Of a stretch of 55,451 nucleotides of DNA, positions 52,334 to 55,451 are shown in pieces. This DNA is from Prosthecobacter debontii (GTDB taxonomy: Bacteria; Verrucomicrobiota; Verrucomicrobiia; Chthoniobacterales; Chthoniobacteraceae), in assembly GCA_945861385.1 (NCBI GenBank), contig CAMAUI010000015.1, positions 1 to 55,451 on the forward strand, read 5' to 3'. The notes below the pieces were generated by a model. That model searched no databases and was not told where the DNA came from. It was given only the letters and a program-made list of their open reading frames with translations. Numbering within the stretch: the first letter of the stretch is position 1; each line of letters begins with the position of its first letter. A program made the translations under genes and the position numbers.

Positions 52334-53356
52334 ATGAAACACCGCTCCGCCGCACTCCTGCTGCTCGCCACCTCCACCACCGCACTCGCGCAAATCTCCG
52401 CAGACCGTGCGATCTCCACCGTTCGCACACCCGGCGTCAGCACCGGTGACCTCGCGTTGAAGAGCGCCCTCAAGCGTGCGATCTCCGCACAGGCTCCCGA
52501 GCTTTACCCCGGCGAGATTGACGACGTCGGCCCGCAATTCCTCATCTCCCGGGAGCAGCCCGGCACCGACGGCAAGACCAGCGCGCCACAACCACACCGA
52601 TGGATCGAGGCCTTCGCTGACACGCAGCTTTTTTACACGTCAAACGCGCTGCTCACCGAGAAGGGAAACCAGGACACCAACGTGATGGTCATTACGCTAC
52701 AGGCCGCCGTCACGCCTCCGCCGTTCCCGCTCGCCGGCGGCACCGCCAGCGCGCGCATCGGCTACCGGCACCAGTGGTGGCTCTACAGCCTCGACAATAC
52801 CGAAAACCAACTGAACAACTTCGACTTCGCGGTCAGCACCGCATTCGTGTCACTTCGCAATTCATGGGACGAAAAATGGGTCGCCACGCTCAACCTCGAT
52901 TACAACCGCTACCTCTCGCACGACACCGATTGGGCGGAATTTTACACCGAACTCTCACCTTCCTGGAGCCTCGAACGGAACATCCCACTCACGGAAAAAT
53001 GCCTCCTCACCGCCGGATACTATGGCGCATGGCACTGGACGCAGACCGACCCGATGCCGGTGCAGCACATCAATGACCGGCTCGACAGCGCGCTTGGCAT
53101 CACCATCACCGCCGAGTTGCTCCCCCGCCTTCTCGCGCAGGGCTACTATCGGCTTCAATGGTCGCACTATTCCGAAAACAGCGATCGCAACGACATGTAC
53201 AACAACCTCGGCATCGCCCTCATCTACTCATTCAACGATTGGGCCTCCGTGCGCACGTTCGTGAGCTACGAAAATCGCAATTCCACCGACCCGGTCATCG
53301 CTGATTACGGCAAATGGGACACCGGCGGCGGAGTCATGTTCTCCATGCGATTTTAG
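52334..53356 (+). CDS. outer-membrane beta-barrel protein
   Basis: 340 aa, signal peptide MKHRSAALLLLATSTTALA. About fourteen alternating amphipathic strands (for example TASARIGYRHQWWLY, KWVATLNLDYNRYLS, TAGYYGAWHWTQT, GYYRLQWSHYSEN, SVRTFVSYENRN) and a C-terminal Phe in MFSMRF, the Bam-recognition feature. Follows the FecR-domain gene by 28 bp. No ligand motif was recognised; a porin-like or secretion-associated barrel is likely. Confidence 0.78.
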   Translation: MKHRSAALLLLATSTTALAQISADRAISTVRTPGVSTGDLALKSALKRAISAQAPELYPGEIDDVGPQFLISREQPGTDGKTSAPQPHRWIEAFADTQLFYTSNALLTEKGNQDTNVMVITLQAAVTPPPFPLAGGTASARIGYRHQWWLYSLDNTENQLNNFDFAVSTAFVSLRNSWDEKWVATLNLDYNRYLSHDTDWAEFYTELSPSWSLERNIPLTEKCLLTAGYYGAWHWTQTDPMPVQHINDRLDSALGITITAELLPRLLAQGYYRLQWSHYSENSDRNDMYNNLGIALIYSFNDWASVRTFVSYENRNSTDPVIADYGKWDTGGGVMFSMRF

Positions 53357-53422
53357 CCGGCTTACTCAAGCCCAGCCACGCACACAGCCGGGGTCGTTTC
53401 GGGCAGCATTGCGGCCTGGCAG

Positions 53423-54670
53423 CTACCGGTCGCACTCGCCCATCACGAAATCGAGGGAGCCGAGGATGCTCACGACATCGCTCATCATGTGGCCGGGAAG
53501 AATCTTCGGAAGGATGCTGAGATTGATGAATGAGGGGCTGCGGATTTTCAGGCGGTATGGTGTTCCGCCGCCCTTGGAACAAATGTAGAAGCCGAGTTCG
53601 CCCTTTGGGTTTTCCGCGCCGAAATAAACTTCGCCTGCCGGAGTCTTCACGCCCTCGGTGTGCAGGATGAAATGGTGGATCAACTCCTCCATTTTTGTGA
53701 GCACCTCCGTCTTTGGCGGCGGATAGTTCTTCGGATCGTTCACATACCACGCGCCGCCGGGGAGTGCATCGCACGCCTGACGCAGGATGCGGACGCTTTG
53801 CTTGATCTCCTCCATGCGGACGAGGTAGCGGTCGTAGCTGTCGCCAATGCTGCCGATCGGCACGTCGAAATCGTACTGCCCGTAGCCGAGATACGGCTGC
53901 TTTTTCCGGAGGTCGTGATCCACGCCGGAGCCGCGCAGATTCGGTCCGCTGAGGCCATAGGCGATCGCGTCCTCCTTGCTGATGACGCCGATGTCCTTCG
54001 TCCGATCCACGAAGATGCGGTTCCGCGTGAGGAGACGGTCGGTTTCATCCACGACCGGGAGAACCCCCTCGCAGAACTTGCGGACCGCATCCACAAATCC
54101 ATCCGGAAAATCGCGCACCATGCCGCCGATGCGCGTCCAGCTCGTGGTGAAACGCGCGCCGGTCATCTGCTCCATGAGGTTATAGACGATTTCGCGCTGC
54201 TGAAATGTGTAGAGGAAAACGGTCATCGCGCCCGTATCCATGGCGAAGCAGCCGAGGCCGAGCAGGTGCGACGAGATGCGCGCAAGTTCGCAGCCGATGA
54301 CGCGCATGGCCTGCCCGCGCGGCGGAAGCTCCCAACCGAGCAGCTTCTCCACGGCCATCGCATAGGCGACGTTGTTGGCGATGGGCGCGAGGTAATCGAG
54401 CCGGTCCGTGTAGGGCACGAACTGGTTGTAGGTCATGTTCTCCGCGATCTTCTCATCCCCGCGGTGGAGGTAGCCGACATCAGGCGTCGCCTTGGTGATC
54501 ACCTCGCCGTCCATCTCCAGCACCAGGCGCAGCACGCCGTGCGTCGCGGGATGGGACGGGCCCATGTTGATGATGAGTTTTTCGCCGAGCACATCGGGCG
54601 CTGCTTCAGCGTGGTTGTGCGCCTTTGTGAGCGCGTCCGGCATCTCGAATTCGACTGTGCTTGCGGCCAT
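53423..54670 (-). CDS. nuoD: NADH-quinone oxidoreductase subunit D
   Basis: 415 aa, the 49-kDa subunit lining the quinone pocket of complex I. Conserved INMGPSHPATHGVLR, PDVGYLHRGDEKIAE, RVIGCELARISSHLLGLG, GPNLRGSGVDHDLRK and the C-terminal FVMGECDR are all present. Encoded alone: the upstream neighbour is a gene remnant and the downstream gene is convergent, so no nuoC or nuoE is adjacent in this window. Confidence 0.95.
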   Translation of the reverse strand: MAASTVEFEMPDALTKAHNHAEAAPDVLGEKLIINMGPSHPATHGVLRLVLEMDGEVITKATPDVGYLHRGDEKIAENMTYNQFVPYTDRLDYLAPIANNVAYAMAVEKLLGWELPPRGQAMRVIGCELARISSHLLGLGCFAMDTGAMTVFLYTFQQREIVYNLMEQMTGARFTTSWTRIGGMVRDFPDGFVDAVRKFCEGVLPVVDETDRLLTRNRIFVDRTKDIGVISKEDAIAYGLSGPNLRGSGVDHDLRKKQPYLGYGQYDFDVPIGSIGDSYDRYLVRMEEIKQSVRILRQACDALPGGAWYVNDPKNYPPPKTEVLTKMEELIHHFILHTEGVKTPAGEVYFGAENPKGELGFYICSKGGGTPYRLKIRSPSFINLSILPKILPGHMMSDVVSILGSLDFVMGECDR

Positions 54671-54771
54671 GTGTTGCGTGGAAAAAGTGAAACTTCCCCG
54701 GAAAAATGCGGTGCGCCTCCGGAAGCGGCAAGGCTATTTGAGAAATGTTTCGCGGAGGCGCAGTCGCCGCC

Positions 54772-54945
54772 TCATTTTTCCAGCGAGCACCCATGGCATG
54801 CAAAACCGGCGCCGAAGGCTGCAAGCCAGAGCCGGCGGGGCGTGCTCCCATTGCCGGCAAGCGCGCGATCAAGCGCAAACAGGACCGACGGGCTGCTCAT
54901 GTTGCCGCAGGTCCGGAGGGTCTCGGCGGACTCGGCGAGTCCATG
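54772..54945 (-). pseudogene. C-terminal stump of a type III PKS / FabH-like synthase
   Basis: The minus strand encodes HGLAESAETLRTCGNMSS followed by PSVLFALDRALAGNG and the ending FGAGFACHGCSLEK, then stop. This matches the last 55 residues of chalcone-synthase/type III polyketide synthase or 3-oxoacyl-ACP synthase III proteins (GNMSSPSVLF, FGAGFSCH). No homologous sequence precedes it; an IS630-like remnant joins directly, so the gene is truncated. Confidence 0.7.
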
Positions 54946-54949
54946 GCCG

Positions 54950-55132
54950 GGAAGCGCGCCCGATTCCGAGAATGGCGGCGGTTTGCTCCAAGGTTGCCCC
55001 CATCAGAGCAGGGAGCAGAACGGACTGGGCGCAGCGCAGTTCTCGCAAGTCGGTGGCGGCATCAGCGGCGAGCTGGGCGCGCTTCACCACCGATGAATCG
55101 TGTGTGGAAGTTCCGTGGCATGGACCATTCAT
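54950..55132 (-). pseudogene. IS630-like transposase N-terminal remnant
   Basis: The frame from the ATG at 55132 reads through KRAQLAADAATDLRELRC, AQSVLLPALMGATLEQTAA and ILGIGRAS, a helix-turn-helix pattern of IS630-family first ORFs, and then switches into the PKS stump. About 61 codons remain. A 9-bp inverted repeat (CGTGGCATG ... CATGCCACG at 55114-55138) overlaps its start. Confidence 0.55.
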
Positions 55133-55138
55133 GCCACG
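55114..55138. repeat. 9-bp inverted repeat at the start of the IS630-like remnant
   Basis: CGTGGCATG-gaccatt-CATGCCACG, perfect arms with a 7-base loop. It could be an autoregulatory site of the former element. Confidence 0.6.
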
Positions 55139-55196
55139 ATACGTCTCATCTTGAAGGCGATTTAGAATAAGCAGAGCGCTTGCGCTCCCGGGTGGC

Positions 55197-55351
55197 GCAC
55201 CCGACTCGGGTGCCGTTCGCGGCGACTCGCCGCGAGCGCCCCTGTGCGCGTGGCTCACGCAGGGCACCCAGCGGCACCGGATGCCTTCAGCCATCCATCC
55301 GCACCGAGGTGTTTCCGGCGAGTCGCCGGAAACCGCACCCGAGTCGGGTGC
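55197..55351. repeat. array of four mirrored hairpins (BIME-like)
   Basis: Four perfect palindromes in the order A-B-(about 76 bp)-B'-A': GCACCCGActCGGGTGC type at 55197-55213 and 55335-55351, CGCGGCGActCGCCGCG at 55218-55234 and GTTTCCGGCGA-g-TCGCCGGAAAC at 55311-55333. The centre base is C in the first two and G in the last two, so the right half is an inverted partner of the left half. Typical of REP-style interspersed elements. Confidence 0.75.
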
Positions 55352-55451
55352 TCCACCCGACAGGGCCGCGATTCGCGCGGCGTTCCTACTGTGTGCTCGT
55401 ATAAATCGTATAAGCCTAAAACTTGGCAATGGAATGAGCCACGAAAAGGCA
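55352..55451. other. window end, no gene recognised
   Basis: A more AT-rich stretch with a TCGTATAA direct repeat (TCGTATAA at 55398 and 55407, approximate). The last bases start a possible ATG-led frame (MSHEKA) that runs out of the window, so nothing can be assigned. Confidence 0.3.

Noticed and set aside
55433-55451. ATG-led frame at the right edge (MSHEKA) as a new gene
   Set aside because: Only six codons are visible, and similar CACGAAAAGGCA sequence occurs as repetitive intergenic DNA in some genomes.

Overview
The window looks like a chromosomal segment of a high-GC member of the Verrucomicrobiota (PVC group). The evidence is a very large PVC-type heme-binding dehydrogenase with HEAT-like repeats and a terminal CxxCH, a broken DUF1080 gene, a surface protein carrying an LEPR motif, and many small toxin-antitoxin loci and intergenic palindromes. 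The lineage is inferred from gene content and was not tested with a marker tree.

Layout. 1-1049 is the right end of an IS66 element. 1369-6246 holds squalene-hopene cyclase, a plant-type phosphofructokinase and a TPR protein, then, with 6249-7229, a dTDP-rhamnose pair (rfbB-rfbD). 7366-13355 is a four-gene ABC-2 export operon with two related permeases. 13448-16822 runs M16 peptidase, trigger factor and clpP, followed by a cysteine-less FmdB-like protein and NagZ on the other strand. 18224-19745 is a toxin-antitoxin scrapyard: a hicBA whose toxin is dead, a VapC stump, a duplicated scrap of a lipoprotein gene, and an intact DUF433/DUF5615 pair. 19816-25271 has a lipoprotein hydrolase, the PVC dehydrogenase and a PQQ-like beta-propeller. 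25381-30372 pairs a GT4 glycosyltransferase fused to an alpha/alpha-barrel-like domain with a GH130 phosphorylase, separated by one intact vapBC and a PIN remnant.

30442-32608 has a 206-bp nested palindromic element abutting a secreted protein with 345-bp tandem repeats. 32834-40397 holds rarA, the LEPR surface protein, the amber-interrupted DUF1080 gene, a NhaD-like antiporter, a secreted protein of unknown function and a Fic protein.

40465-49308 is the energy block: a cysteine-rich protein plus a 2[4Fe-4S] ferredoxin, then the complete F-type ATP synthase operon atpB-E-F-H-A-(ORF6N)-G-D-C. A perfect Rex-type operator (41777-41794) lies upstream of atpB, suggesting NADH/NAD+-responsive control. 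An ORF6N-domain DNA-binding gene sits between atpA and atpG and contains a perfect 14-bp inverted repeat. Strong hairpins lie between atpE and atpF and between atpD and atpC.

49420-54670 carries prephenate dehydratase, a FecR-domain protein with a beta-barrel partner, and a nuoD with no nuoC beside it. The end of the window has the C-terminal stump of a type III PKS/FabH-like gene abutting an IS630-like remnant, then an array of mirrored hairpins. No rRNA, tRNA or CRISPR array was recognised.
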